Assembly: GCF_031760065.1 (NCBI RefSeq)
Contig: NZ_CP134500.1
Coordinates: 7,068,001 to 7,132,000 of the forward strand
Origin: Streptomyces durocortorensis
Lineage (GTDB): Bacteria; Actinomycetota; Actinomycetes; Streptomycetales; Streptomycetaceae
Direction of reading: 5' to 3'
Length of the DNA: 64,000 nucleotides
Both the position numbers and the translations under genes were made by a program. Each line of letters begins with the position of its first letter. The stretch's first letter is position 1. This document shows, one piece after another, positions 53,272 through 61,785 of this stretch. The notes below the pieces were generated by a model. It was given only the letters and a program-made list of their open reading frames with translations, did not search any database and was not told the DNA's origin.

Positions 53272-54288
53272 TCAGACCGCGGCGGCTCCCACCAGCTCCT
53301 CCAGCACGTCCTCCATCGCCACGAAGCCGATGACCGTGCCCTTGTCCCCGGCGACCGCCGCGAGGTGCGTACCGGCGGCGCGCATCGCTGTGAGGGCGTC
53401 GTCCAGCGGGGTGTCGATCTCGACCCGGATGACGGGGTGGATCGCGCTCGTGGGCAGCGGCTTGGTGCGCTCCGCGACACCGAGGGCGTCCTTGATGTGG
53501 AGGTAGCCGAGGATTCCGTCGTCCGGTCCGGTGACCGGCAGCCGGGAGAAGCCGGACGCGACGGCGGCCCGCTCCAGCCCCTGCGGGGTGATGCCGAGGT
53601 CGACGGTGACCGTCCGGCCGAGCGGGACCATCACCTCGCCGACCGGCCGGGTGCCCAGCTCCAGGGCGTCGCGCAGGCGCTCGCCGTCGGCCGGGGCGAG
53701 CAGACCCGCGTCGCTGGAATCCTTCACCAGCCGGACGAGCTCGTCGTCGGTGAACACCGAGGCGACTTCGTCCTTGGGCTCGACCTTGAGGAGCCGCAGC
53801 AGCGTGTTGGCGAAGGCGTTGATGCCGAAGATCACCGGGCGCAGCGCCCGGGTCAGGGCCACCAGCGAGGGCCCGAGCGCCAGGGCCGTGGCGACGGGGG
53901 CGGCCAGCGCGATGTTCTTCGGGATCATCTCGCCGATGAGCATGTGCAGGTACGTCGCCAGGGTCAGTGCGATCACGAACGCGATCGGGTGGACCAGCGC
54001 GTCCGGCACGCCGACCGCGTCGAACGGCGGCTCCAGCAGATGGGCGATGGCCGGCTCGGCGACGGCGCCCAGCACCAGCGAGGAGATGGTGATGCCGAGC
54101 TGTGCGGTCGCCATGGCGGCCGACAGGTGTTCGAGGCCCCACAGGGCGCTCTTGGCGCGTCGGCTGCCGCGTATGGCCTGGGGCTCGATCTGGCTGCGGC
54201 GCACCGAGATCAGGGCGAACTCCGCACCGACGAAGAACGCGTTGGTCAGGAGGGTGAGCGCGCCGATGGCGAGCTGGATGGCGGTCAT
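53272..54288 (-). CDS. CNNM/CorC-type transporter (hemolysin C family), second of pair
   Basis: A 338-residue CNNM-domain (DUF21) membrane protein: four N-terminal helices (AFVFVGAEFALISVRRSQIE-like FFVGAEFALISVRRSQIEPQ), a MLIGEMIPKNIALAAP motif, then two CBS domains (about 205-330) that bind nucleotides and gate cation transport. It lacks the C-terminal CorC_HlyC domain present in its partner. It starts inside the partner gene's stop (ATGA), so both are coupled and may form one Mg2+/Na+-linked transporter. Confidence 0.9.
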   Translation of the reverse strand: MTAIQLAIGALTLLTNAFFVGAEFALISVRRSQIEPQAIRGSRRAKSALWGLEHLSAAMATAQLGITISSLVLGAVAEPAIAHLLEPPFDAVGVPDALVHPIAFVIALTLATYLHMLIGEMIPKNIALAAPVATALALGPSLVALTRALRPVIFGINAFANTLLRLLKVEPKDEVASVFTDDELVRLVKDSSDAGLLAPADGERLRDALELGTRPVGEVMVPLGRTVTVDLGITPQGLERAAVASGFSRLPVTGPDDGILGYLHIKDALGVAERTKPLPTSAIHPVIRVEIDTPLDDALTAMRAAGTHLAAVAGDKGTVIGFVAMEDVLEELVGAAAV

Positions 54289-55622
54289 CGGGCGTCCTCC
54301 TCCACGAGGGCCAGCGCCGGGGCGGGCGCGGTGATACGGACCCGGTCGGCCCGGTGGTGCTCGATGTCGAGGACGTCGAACTGCCAGCCGTTGAGCTCCA
54401 GCCGGTCCGTGCGGACGGGGATGCGGGCGAGCCGCGTCGCGACGAGACCGGCGAGCGTCTCGTAGGGGCCCTCCGGCGCACTGAACCCGATCCGGTCGAG
54501 CTGGTCGAGGCGGATGCTGCCCTCGGCCTCCCAGACCGGGCGGCCGTCGCCGAGGGGTTCGGCGGGCGCCAGGTCGGGGCGCTCGTGGGGGTCGTGCTCG
54601 TCGCGGACCTCGCCGACGACCTCCTCCACGATGTCCTCGACGGTGGCGACACCCGCGGTGCCGCCGTACTCGTCGATCACCACGGCCATGGTGCGGTGCT
54701 TGCGCAGCTGGGTGAGCAGCCGGTCCACGGGCAGCGAATCGGGGACGAGCAGGGGTTCGGTGGCCAGCGCGGTGACCGGGGTCCGGGCCCGCTCGGACTC
54801 GTCCAGGGCGAGGACGTCGCGGATGTGGACCGTGCCGATGACCTCGTCCAGGCTGTCGCGGTAGACGGGGAACCGGGACAGGCCGGTGGCCAGCGTGAGG
54901 TTTGCGGCGTCGGCGGCGGTGGCGTGGGCCTCCAGCGCCCGCACATCGACGCGCGGCGTCATCACGTTCTCGGCTGACAGCTCCGCCAGGTTCAGGGTGC
55001 GGACGAAGAGTTCGGCCGAGTCCTCCTCGATGGCGCCCTCGCGGGCGGAGTGCTCGGCGAGCGCGATCAGCTCCTGGGGCGTACGGGCGGAGGCCAGCTC
55101 CTCGGCGGGCTCCAGGCCCATCCGCCGTACGGCACGGTTCGCGGTGTTGTTGAGGTGCCGGATCAGCGGGGCGAAGGCGGCCGTGAAGGCCCGCTGCGGG
55201 GTCGAGACGACCTTGGCGACCGCCAGCGGGCTGGAGATCGCCCAGTTCTTCGGGACCAGTTCACCGATCACCATGAGGACGACGGTGGACAGGGCCACAC
55301 CGAGGAGGGTGGCGACCGTGGACACGGCGCCGGAGGGAAGCCCGACAGCCTCCAGCGGGCCGCGGAGCAGCACGGCGATGGACGGCTCGGCCAGCATGCC
55401 GATGACCAGAGAGGTCACGGTGATGCCGAGCTGCGCGCCGGAGAGCTGGAAAGTGAGCCGCTTGGCGGCCTTGAGCGCACTTTCGGCGCCGCGCTCACCG
55501 GCTTGCGTGGCGCGTTCGAGTTCGCCGCGCTCGACGGTGGTCAGCGAGAACTCGGCCGCGACGAACACCGCGCAGGCCAGGGTCAGCCCGAGGGCGAGGA
55601 GGAGCAATATCACTTCGCTCAC
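54285..55622 (-). CDS. CNNM/CorC-type transporter with CBS and CorC_HlyC domains
   Basis: A 445-residue hemolysin C/CNNM family protein: DUF21 membrane domain with AAEFSLTTVERGELERATQA and MVIGELVPKNWAISSPLA, two CBS domains (FPVYRDSLDEVIGTVHIRDV, RTMAVVIDEYGGTAGVATVE), and the C-terminal CorC_HlyC transporter-associated domain (SIRLDQLDRIGF, ETLAGLVATRLARIP). GTG start 55622 after GGAGGTGA. Family members export Mg2+ or Co2+ or exchange cations. Coupled by ATGA to the shorter paralog downstream. Confidence 0.92.
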   Translation of the reverse strand: MSEVILLLLALGLTLACAVFVAAEFSLTTVERGELERATQAGERGAESALKAAKRLTFQLSGAQLGITVTSLVIGMLAEPSIAVLLRGPLEAVGLPSGAVSTVATLLGVALSTVVLMVIGELVPKNWAISSPLAVAKVVSTPQRAFTAAFAPLIRHLNNTANRAVRRMGLEPAEELASARTPQELIALAEHSAREGAIEEDSAELFVRTLNLAELSAENVMTPRVDVRALEAHATAADAANLTLATGLSRFPVYRDSLDEVIGTVHIRDVLALDESERARTPVTALATEPLLVPDSLPVDRLLTQLRKHRTMAVVIDEYGGTAGVATVEDIVEEVVGEVRDEHDPHERPDLAPAEPLGDGRPVWEAEGSIRLDQLDRIGFSAPEGPYETLAGLVATRLARIPVRTDRLELNGWQFDVLDIEHHRADRVRITAPAPALALVEEDAR

Positions 55623-56011
55623 CGTGTCACCTCCATCCCCTGGTGTGCCGGGGCGGTGGTGACACGGTTCGTACTGGGAGGTTCACCCATTGCGGTACCG
55701 CAGCTCCTTCTCTGTTCGGGTCGTCCGGTCGACGACGGAGGTGGGCTATGAACCCACCCCGTCGATATTAAAGGGACCGCAAAGCAAACGGGAGTGGCAG
55801 GTATCACACGGGGTGTCACCTGGGGAAGAGCCGTGGCGGAGGGGGATGTGGCGTGAGTGCTCGACGGGCGGGCGGCAACCGGTGATCTTGATGGCCGGAA
55901 CTGCGCGTAACGGTCGTGCGGTTGGGAAACCCTTGTACCTTCCCGGGCGGTTTCGCCCGGCGGGGTGGCACGGGGCTCCTCGGTCACAGCCGTCACGGAC
56001 CACACGGTCAC
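55623..56011. promoter_or_regulatory. Intergenic stretch with palindrome and hairpin
   Basis: This 389-bp gap holds the perfect palindrome TGCGGTACCGCA (55691-55702), 69 bp upstream of the CNNM operon start and a good operator candidate. It also holds a hairpin, CCGGGCG-GTTT-CGCCCGG (55943-55960), terminator-like, just before the Spo0M remnant. A GGTGGG/CCCACC stem lies at 55740-55758. No full gene is present. Confidence 0.5.
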
Positions 56012-56404
56012 CGGATCACTCTGCTCCTCGCCGCCCGGGGCGGCCTGGAGGTGGTCATCGAGGCGGACGAGCGCGCCGGCCTCCTCTGCGGAGGGCACGA
56101 CACGGTCCACCGCTTCACAGCCTTCCACCACACCGCCCCGCAGACCGACTGGAACGACCGGGTCGACGGCTGGCTGAAGCAGGTCATCGCCGGACACGAG
56201 GCGTACGCCGCCCCGTCCCCGTACGGAGAACACCACGGCAGTCACCACGACGACACCCACCGCCGCTCGGGCCCCGGCGCCGGTGCGGTGGTGGCCGGAG
56301 TCGCGGCGGGTGTGGCCGTCGGCGTCGTCGGGGGCATGGTTGCCGCCGAAGTGGTCGACGAGATCGGTGACGCCTTCGAGGGCGACGATGACGAGGAGGG
56401 CTGA
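56012..56404 (+). pseudogene. 5'-truncated Spo0M-type sporulation protein
   Basis: The frame from about 56012 to 56404 encodes only the C-terminal third of a Spo0M-like arrestin-fold protein. GGLEVVIEADERAG, FTAFHHTAPQTDWNDRVDGW, a His-rich stretch (GEHHGSHHDDTH), a Gly/Ala/Val-rich segment and the ending VVDEIGDAFEGDDDEEG match the normal C-terminus. The ~200 N-terminal residues of the beta-sandwich are absent, and the upstream frame is not conserved. Codon bias remains good, so decay is recent. A short product could still be made from an upstream start near 55916. Confidence 0.75.
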
Positions 56405-56445
56405 GCCGGGGGCCGCGCGGCCGGGGGTGCGCCGCCGGACAAGTC

Positions 56446-56808
56446 CTAGGCCAGCCGGGCGGCGAGGGCGTCCAAGTCCGGCAGGAACCAGACGTCCCTG
56501 CCCCGGTTGGCCTCGCGCACGAGGTCGGGCAGGGCGGCACTGGCCGAGAGGTGGTGGCCGATGTCCCCGAGGACGACCAGACGCAGCCGGTAGGCCGAGA
56601 ACTTCTGCAGCATGTCCCCGGCGAAACCGGTACTGAGGTCGAAGAAGCGGTCGTCCAGGCGCGCGGCCGGCACGGCCACCACCTCCGCGCCCTGGAAGGC
56701 CATGCCGATCAGCTGGTCGAGGGCGTCCTGGACGGTGGCGATCTGGACGCCGTCGGCGTCGCACACCAGGACCGGTACGCCGTGGTGCTCCTCGATGGCG
56801 TCAGCCAT
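56446..56808 (-). CDS. DUF4180 domain protein
   Basis: A 120-residue DUF4180 protein: VPVLVCDADGVQIATVQDAL near the N-terminus, VVAVPAARLDDRFFDLSTGFAG mid-protein (the conserved Phe-Phe-Asp-Leu segment) and LRLVVLGDIGHHLSASAAL towards the end. Function unknown; members often sit beside a DNA-binding gene, as here. Start ATG 56808 lies inside the end of the HTH gene (8-bp overlap), so the pair form an operon. Confidence 0.87.
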   Translation of the reverse strand: MADAIEEHHGVPVLVCDADGVQIATVQDALDQLIGMAFQGAEVVAVPAARLDDRFFDLSTGFAGDMLQKFSAYRLRLVVLGDIGHHLSASAALPDLVREANRGRDVWFLPDLDALAARLA

Positions 56809-57295
56809 GGTCCGCCCCCTGTCCGCTCTCCGTGGAGGGGAACAGACCGCTGTCCGGGCCCGTCACGCTGTCGATCAGGTGCAGCAGCTCCGCGGTGGTG
56901 GCGGCGCCGCCGAGGACGACGATCTTCATTCGGGCTCGCTCCTGGTCGTAGACGGTCTGGATGCGCAGGGAGTCCGACGGGCTCCGCGCGGACTGGGCGC
57001 TCGCCGTGACCAAGGTGCTCAAACGGTGTGCGGCGTCCCGGGTGAGCCCGTCGATCTGCACGATGCTGGACACCTCCAGGTGGCCGCGTGCGGGCGCGGA
57101 GGCCGGACCCGGGGCGGCCTCGGCGGTACGGCCGGTCAGGGCCTCGAAGTCCTCCCGGCTGATCCGGTACTGCTTGCCGATCCGGACGGCCTTGAGCTTT
57201 CCGTCGCGGACGTAGTTCCGGACGGTCCGCACATGCAGGCCCAGCCGTTCGGCCACCTCGCCGATCGAGTACAGCTCGCGTTCATCGCTCTCCAT
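56801..57295 (-). CDS. Helix-turn-helix (MerR/excisionase-like) regulator
   Basis: A 164-residue regulator. Residues 8-53 form an excisionase/MerR-type helix-turn-helix: LYSIGEVAERLGLHVRTVRN then YVRDGKLKAVRIGKQYRIS. After a Pro/Ala linker, the C-terminal domain (about 74-150, VVQIDGLTRD-like SSIVQIDGLTRDAAHRLS, MKIVVLGGAATTAELLHLID) looks like a small sensing module. It overlaps the DUF4180 gene by 8 bp and reads away from an AT-rich palindromic promoter that it probably binds. Confidence 0.87.
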   Translation of the reverse strand: MESDERELYSIGEVAERLGLHVRTVRNYVRDGKLKAVRIGKQYRISREDFEALTGRTAEAAPGPASAPARGHLEVSSIVQIDGLTRDAAHRLSTLVTASAQSARSPSDSLRIQTVYDQERARMKIVVLGGAATTAELLHLIDSVTGPDSGLFPSTESGQGADHG

Positions 57296-57317
57296 ACTTC
57301 CTCATCGTAACGTAAAA

Positions 57318-57345
57318 TACTCCATGGAGAGCACCTTAGGGAGTA
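57318..57345. promoter_or_regulatory. Operator/promoter of the HTH-DUF4180 operon
   Basis: TACTCC (57318-57323) is inverted as GGAGTA (57340-57345), and the perfect palindrome CTCCATGGAG (57320-57329) overlaps the left arm. The region is unusually AT-rich for this genome. It lies 23 bases upstream of the HTH start. Autoregulation by the HTH protein is the likely role. Confidence 0.6.
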
Positions 57346-57478
57346 ATAAGGAATATTAGGGGTCCAGGTGGTTGCTGTCGGCCTCCTCCGTCCGGGCGGT
57401 CCACCGGCGGGAGTGACGCCGCTCGGGGTAGGAAGGTGGGCAGGTGATCCAACGCCTCCACGCCGAGAAGGAGCCCCG

Positions 57479-57913
57479 ATGAACGCCCAAGCGCGGCCGC
57501 TCGACCCCCGGCACCGGCGCCCGGAAGGCGTCAGCGACACCACCGTCGAAGCCCTCGGGGCCCTTTCGAAAGCGCTGGAGACCGCCGAGCGGGCTCGCGG
57601 TGCCCTCTACGACTTTCATCAGCTCACCGGGAGCGCCGACCTCTGCCTCGACGATGCGGTGCGCCTGCTGCGCGAGGCCGGGCACGGGCCGCAGGCCGAG
57701 CAGGTCGAACGGGAGATTCTCGGCCGCAATGTCATTCCCGGCCACTGGACGTTCCAGATCGTCGAGGAGTACAACGCGACCTACTACGACGTGTTCCGGG
57801 CGATCGAACGGCAGATCAGACAGGAACTCGCCGAAGGCCGCGACCACCTCTACGAGGCCGAGATGAAGGAGGCCCGCCGGACCGAGGGCCACCCCGCCCA
57901 CACCGTCGACTGA
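57479..57913 (+). CDS. Hypothetical helical protein (144 residues)
   Basis: A 144-residue soluble protein, all-helical by composition: TTVEALGALSKALETAERAR, LCLDDAVRLLREAGHGPQAE, FQIVEEYNATYYDVFRAIER. ATG at 57479 has AAGGAG eight bases upstream. It resembles widespread actinobacterial proteins of unknown role; no motif gives a function. It is divergent from the HTH-DUF4180 operon and could share its operator. Confidence 0.75.
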   Translation: MNAQARPLDPRHRRPEGVSDTTVEALGALSKALETAERARGALYDFHQLTGSADLCLDDAVRLLREAGHGPQAEQVEREILGRNVIPGHWTFQIVEEYNATYYDVFRAIERQIRQELAEGRDHLYEAEMKEARRTEGHPAHTVD

Positions 57914-58125
57914 CCGTCCAGTCCACGCACGGTCGTTCGCCCCCCCCGAGTGCCGCTTCTCGCCAGGAGCCCCGCCAGCAGCCCCGCCGGGAGTTACTGA
58001 GCGTAGCCGCACGAGATGCGGACCGGGCCGGCTCCGGTGACGCTGGTGCTCCGGTCGCGCACCCGACGCCGGTCGCACGCACCGCGTCGGCCGGCGACGG
58101 AGGACCCACGACGGAGGACGCCCGT

Positions 58126-58293
58126 ATGAACCTGCCCGACACCCCGGTGGAACGAGCCCGCCGCACCCGTGAACGCGCCGAGGAACTGGGCCGCGCCGCC
58201 GACCGGGCCACTGACCCCGAACACCGCAGGCGGCTGCGGGAGAAGGCCCTGCGACTGCTGAGGGAGGACCCGGCGGCAGGCCCCCGGCCCTGA
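58126..58293 (+). CDS. DUF6381-like small helical protein (55 residues)
   Basis: A 55-residue protein, almost entirely charged helix: ERARRTRERAEELGRAADRA then TDPEHRRRLREKALRLLRED. The ATG at 58126 has an ACGGAGGAC ribosome site. The TDPEHRRRL core matches the DUF6381 type of small Streptomyces proteins. Function unknown. It stands alone between the 144-residue gene and a GNAT gene. Confidence 0.75.
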   Translation: MNLPDTPVERARRTRERAEELGRAADRATDPEHRRRLREKALRLLREDPAAGPRP

Positions 58294-58364
58294 GGGGAAC
58301 CGCCCCCCGGCGCGGGCGAAAGGAGTTCGCCGACGGGGACACAGCCCCGGTAGCGTCACCGCCT

Positions 58365-58871
58365 GTGACCCCGATTCTGCGCACCCACAGGCTCCTGCTG
58401 GAGCCGTACGTCCCTGAGGACGAACAGGCCTTCGTCGCCCTGTTCCAGGACACCAGCGTGTCGCGCTGGATGGGCGACGGCCCCGCCTCCGAGGCGGAGG
58501 ACCGCGCCCTGTTCGGACGGATCTTCAGCAAGGTCTACGCCCAGGACCTGTTCGCCGTCTGGGCCGTTCGACGCGACGGTCTCCTGGTCGGGCACGCCGA
58601 GATCAAGCCGACCGAGGCCGTCGGCGGCGGCCACGAGATCATCTACGCCCTCGCGCCGACGGCCTGGGGGTACGGCCTGGGCACCGAGCTGGCGCAGGTC
58701 CTCGTCGCCCACGGCTTCGAGACCCTCGGGCTCACCGAGGTGCACGCCACCGTCGCCGCGGCGAACCAGGCCTCGCTGACACTGCTGGCCCGCATCGGCT
58801 TCGAGCACGTACGGGACATCGAGGAGGACGACGGCAGCACCACCCGCGTGCTGACCCGCCGCCGCTCCTGA
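58365..58871 (+). CDS. RimJ/RimL-type GNAT N-acetyltransferase
   Basis: A 168-residue acetyltransferase: LRTHRLLLEPYVPEDEQAFV at the N-terminus (the RimL-like start), AVWAVRRDGLLVGHAEIK, acetyl-CoA motif ALAPTAWGYGLGTELAQVLV (about 102-121) and EVHATVAAANQASLTLLARI followed by GFEHV. GTG start 58365. Substrate could be a protein N-terminus or small molecule. The alkylsulfatase pseudogene follows at once. Confidence 0.87.
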   Translation: MTPILRTHRLLLEPYVPEDEQAFVALFQDTSVSRWMGDGPASEAEDRALFGRIFSKVYAQDLFAVWAVRRDGLLVGHAEIKPTEAVGGGHEIIYALAPTAWGYGLGTELAQVLVAHGFETLGLTEVHATVAAANQASLTLLARIGFEHVRDIEEDDGSTTRVLTRRRS

Positions 58872-58933
58872 GCTGCCGAGGCGATCCGTGGCCCCGTCCC
58901 TCATCCCTTCGGCCCGCTCCCCGCGGTGACCGG

Positions 58934-59445
58934 GTCCGCGACGCGCGTGCCCGGTCCCGCTGCATCGACGAGGCCATCGGGCTGTACACGGACGAGGCCG
59001 ATGTCGGCTTCGCCTCGCACCACTGGCCGGTCCGGGGCGGGGACCGGACCGTCATCTCCCTTTCCCGCAGCGCGACATGTACGGCTGTCCGCGCGACCAG
59101 AGGCTGCGCATGCCGGAAACCGGCCTCACCGGCAGTGAGATCGCCGGGGAGATCGAGATCCCGCCCGCGCTCGAAGCCGCACGGCACGTGCACGGCTGCT
59201 CCGGCTCCGGCTCCCCCCCACGTGAAGGCGGGCCACCGGTGCTGCACGGGCTTGTCCGACGGCAATCCCGCCCGCCTGCGGCAGCATCCGGCGCAGGCCC
59301 AGGGCGCACGCTGTGTCCGGGCCCCGGCGGCGTCGACCGGGCCTCGAACAGGTCCGGGCCTTCGCCGCGGAGGGTGACCTGCGCTTTGCCGCCGACTCGC
59401 CTCCACGTCGCCTTCGCCGACGCCGAATGCCCCCGTCCCGCCCTG
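58934..59445 (+). pseudogene. Frameshifted C-terminal fragment of an alkyl/aryl-sulfatase (MBL fold)
   Basis: Pieces in successive frames match the C-terminal part of metallo-beta-lactamase-type alkylsulfatases. From 58934, VRDARARSRCIDEAIGLYTD and then ADVGFASHHWPV; next RLRMPETGLTGSEIAGEIEI, then PPALEAARHVHG; after a frame change, HVKAGHRCCTGLSDGNPARL; then AFAAEGDLRFAA near 59358-59395. At least two frame changes and an N-terminal deletion are needed, so it is dead. Intact enzymes release alcohols from alkyl sulfates. No single frame reads through. Confidence 0.75.
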
Positions 59446-59469
59446 GACCCCCGGCCGCCGCGAGGAGAT

Positions 59470-60213
59470 TCAGCCGGCGGGCGCGACCGTCGCGCCCTCG
59501 ACGCCATGACGCTTCAGAGCGTCGGCGACGAAGCCGCCCGCCTTCATCTCCTCCACGAACGCCGCCAGCAGCTCCTGCGCCGCCGTGCCCCGCCCCTCGG
59601 GCGTGCCCATGGCCTGCTGGATCACCATGAACCGCCCCGGCAGCACCCGTACGCCCACAGCCCGCGCGGCCTCGCCCTCCAGCAGCTGCCGGATACCGGC
59701 CGCCACCTCCACCTCGCCCGCCCGCAGGGCGGCGAGCGCGGGACCGGCGCCCTGGAACCGGACGATCTCCGCGCGCCGGATCCCGCGCGTGAGGAAAAGG
59801 TCGTACGCGGACCCCGAACCGACCGAGATCCGGGTTCCCTCGCGGTCCACCTGGCCGTTCTCGGTGATCGGGGACGCGTCGGGCACCAGGTAGCTGCCCT
59901 CGATCAGCACGTACGGCGCGGTGAACCGGAGCCCCTCGCCGCGCGCGGGGTCGGCCGCGAAGAAGCCGATGTCCGCCCGGCCCGCCTTCACCGCGTCCAC
60001 CGACAGCGCGGCCCGCTCGAAGACCACGAGCTCGACCGGCACCCCGAGTCGGCGCCCGAACTCCCGCGCCAGGTCGACGGAGACGCCGCCCGGCTCACCG
60101 GTCTCGGCGTCCCGGCCCGCCAGGATCGGGTTGCCCAGATTGATCGAGGCCCGCAGGGTGCCGTCGGGCGCGAACGTGGAGACGAGGTCGGGGGAGACCG
60201 GCTGCTGAGTCAT
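59470..60213 (-). CDS. Family 3 solute-binding-like protein without signal peptide
   Basis: A 247-residue protein of the SBP_bac_3 (polar amino acid-binding) fold: LRASINLGNPILAGRDAETG, LAREFGRRLGVPVELVVFER, AVKAGRADIGFFAADPARGE and LRFTAPYVLIEGSYLVPD, then GTRISVGSGSAYDLFLTR. The preferred ATG (60213, MTQQPVSPDLV) gives no signal peptide, and no lipobox is seen. The frame runs on upstream, but over another gene's promoter. It may be a cytoplasmic sensor or dehydratase-like relative. No ABC transporter genes are adjacent. Confidence 0.82.
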   Translation of the reverse strand: MTQQPVSPDLVSTFAPDGTLRASINLGNPILAGRDAETGEPGGVSVDLAREFGRRLGVPVELVVFERAALSVDAVKAGRADIGFFAADPARGEGLRFTAPYVLIEGSYLVPDASPITENGQVDREGTRISVGSGSAYDLFLTRGIRRAEIVRFQGAGPALAALRAGEVEVAAGIRQLLEGEAARAVGVRVLPGRFMVIQQAMGTPEGRGTAAQELLAAFVEEMKAGGFVADALKRHGVEGATVAPAG

Positions 60214-60313
60214 GCGGCCGAGTCTACGAGGCGGCCCGTCGGCGCTCCGTGGACTACGCCCGCACCACCGGCGCTCCGCCGAACCATGGCCTACCCACGG
60301 GAGGTTCGCGCGC

Positions 60314-60826
60314 TCAGGCGCCCACCGTCCCGTCCACCCCTTCGCGCAGCAGGTCCGCGTGCCCGTTGTGGCGGCCGTACTCCAGCAGGACGTGAACCAT
60401 GACCATCCGCAACGAGACGTCCTTGCCCCAACGGGGCTGACGGCCCGGCAGATCCAGCGACGCCGCCTCCCGCTCGATGCGGCGCGAGGTCGCCACCTCG
60501 GCCTCCCAGGCCGCGAACGCCTCGGCGCGGTTCGAGGCGCTCGCGTCGTACGCGGCCTGGAAGTCGAAAGGCTCCTGTGACCAGACCATCGGCGCATCGC
60601 CGTCCTCGAACACCCGCCGGAACCAGGCGCGTTCCACTTCGGTCAGGTGCCGTACCAGAGCCAGCAGCGACAGCGTGGACGGCGGCATTGACCGCTCGCG
60701 CAACTGCTCGTCGGTCAGCCCGGCGCACTTCATGGCCAGAGTTTCGCGGTGGTAGTCGAGAAAGCCCCGCAGTGTCTCACGCTCGCTCCCGGACAGGGGA
60801 GGCCCGACCCGGTCATCACTCGTCAT
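60314..60826 (-). CDS. DinB/DUF664 family protein
   Basis: A 170-residue DinB-fold protein of the DUF664 group: GFLDYHRETLAMKCAGLTDE, LSLLALVRHLTEVERAWFRR, and C-terminal VLLEYGRHNGHADLLREGVD. The histidines of VRHLTEVE and RHNGHADLLRE are the probable metal site. The start at 60826 has GAGGG at good distance; an ATG two codons upstream is also possible. Thiol-dependent transferase is the general family guess. It is divergent from the AAC(3) gene across 96 bp. Confidence 0.87.
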   Translation of the reverse strand: MTSDDRVGPPLSGSERETLRGFLDYHRETLAMKCAGLTDEQLRERSMPPSTLSLLALVRHLTEVERAWFRRVFEDGDAPMVWSQEPFDFQAAYDASASNRAEAFAAWEAEVATSRRIEREAASLDLPGRQPRWGKDVSLRMVMVHVLLEYGRHNGHADLLREGVDGTVGA

Positions 60827-60922
60827 GATCATGTCCCTCGGTCCGTGGTGCCGGCCGACAGTATGACCGCCCCGCGCCTCCGGGTCAGCCGGTTTCCCCG
60901 GAGCGCCCTAGGCTGTGGGGGC

Positions 60923-61777
60923 ATGGACGTACAAGCACTGCTGCGGCGCTCCGGGGGGCCGGTGACGCGGGACCGGATCAGGGACGATCTGGCCGCGCTG
61001 GGCCTCGGCCGGGGTGACACCGTGATGTTCCATACGCGGCTCTCCGCGATCGGCTACGTCCCGGGCGGCCCCCAGACCGTCATCGACGCCCTCCTCGATG
61101 TGGTGGGCACGACCGGCACACTGATGGTCTCCTGCGGTTGGAACGACGCCCCGCCGTACGACTTCACCACCTGGCCCCGCACCTGGCAGGACGCCCTGCG
61201 CGCCCACCACCCCGCGTACGACCCGGAGCTCAGTGAGGCCGAGCACGGCAACGGCCGTCTCCCGGAGGCCCTGCGCCGCAGGCCCGGGGCGGTGCGCAGT
61301 CGTCACCCCGACGCGAGCCTCGCGGCGCTCGGCCCGTCGGCGGCCGCGCTGATGGCCGACCACCCCTGGGACGACCCGCACGGCCCGGACAGCCCGCTGG
61401 CGCGCCTCGTCGCGCTCGGCGGGCGGGTGCTGCTGCTCGGGGCGCCCCGGGAGACGATGACGCTGCTGCACCTCGCGGAGTCGCTGGCCCGGGCGCCCGG
61501 CAAACGGTTCGTGACGTACGAGCAGCCCGTCCAGGTGAACGGCGAGCGGGTCTGGCGCACCTTCCATGACATCGACTCGACGGACGGCGCATTCGACTAC
61601 TCCTCCGTCGTGCCCGCGGGACAGGACCCCTTCGCGGTCATCGTCCGGAGCATGCTCGACGCAGGCATCGGCCGGGACGGCACCGTCGGCGCCGCCAGGA
61701 GCTGTCTGTTCGAGGCCGGTCCCGCCGTCGACTTCGGCGTCCGCTGGATCGAGGAACACCTGAGCACTCCCGTGTGA
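60923..61777 (+). CDS. AAC(3)-family aminoglycoside N-acetyltransferase
   Basis: A 284-residue antibiotic acetyltransferase (PF02522): LGLGRGDTVMFHTRLSAIGY (about 27-46), VPGGPQTVIDALLDVVG, GTLMVSCGW, SRHPDASLAALGPSAAALMA with catalytic His/Asp, and GRVLLLGAPRETMTLLHLAE. It transfers acetyl from acetyl-CoA to the 3-amino group of aminoglycosides in characterised members. Whether it confers resistance or has another amine substrate is open. ATG 60923; the ribosome site is weak (GTGGGGGC). It stands alone, followed by the convergent lyase gene. Confidence 0.87.
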   Translation: MDVQALLRRSGGPVTRDRIRDDLAALGLGRGDTVMFHTRLSAIGYVPGGPQTVIDALLDVVGTTGTLMVSCGWNDAPPYDFTTWPRTWQDALRAHHPAYDPELSEAEHGNGRLPEALRRRPGAVRSRHPDASLAALGPSAAALMADHPWDDPHGPDSPLARLVALGGRVLLLGAPRETMTLLHLAESLARAPGKRFVTYEQPVQVNGERVWRTFHDIDSTDGAFDYSSVVPAGQDPFAVIVRSMLDAGIGRDGTVGAARSCLFEAGPAVDFGVRWIEEHLSTPV

Positions 61778-61785
61778 CAGGCCGC

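Noticed and set aside
55747..55770. A seven-codon ORF (MNPPRRY) with a GGAGG site upstream
   Set aside because: Too short and not placed as a leader of any intact gene; its RBS overlaps a GGTGGG/CCCACC stem.
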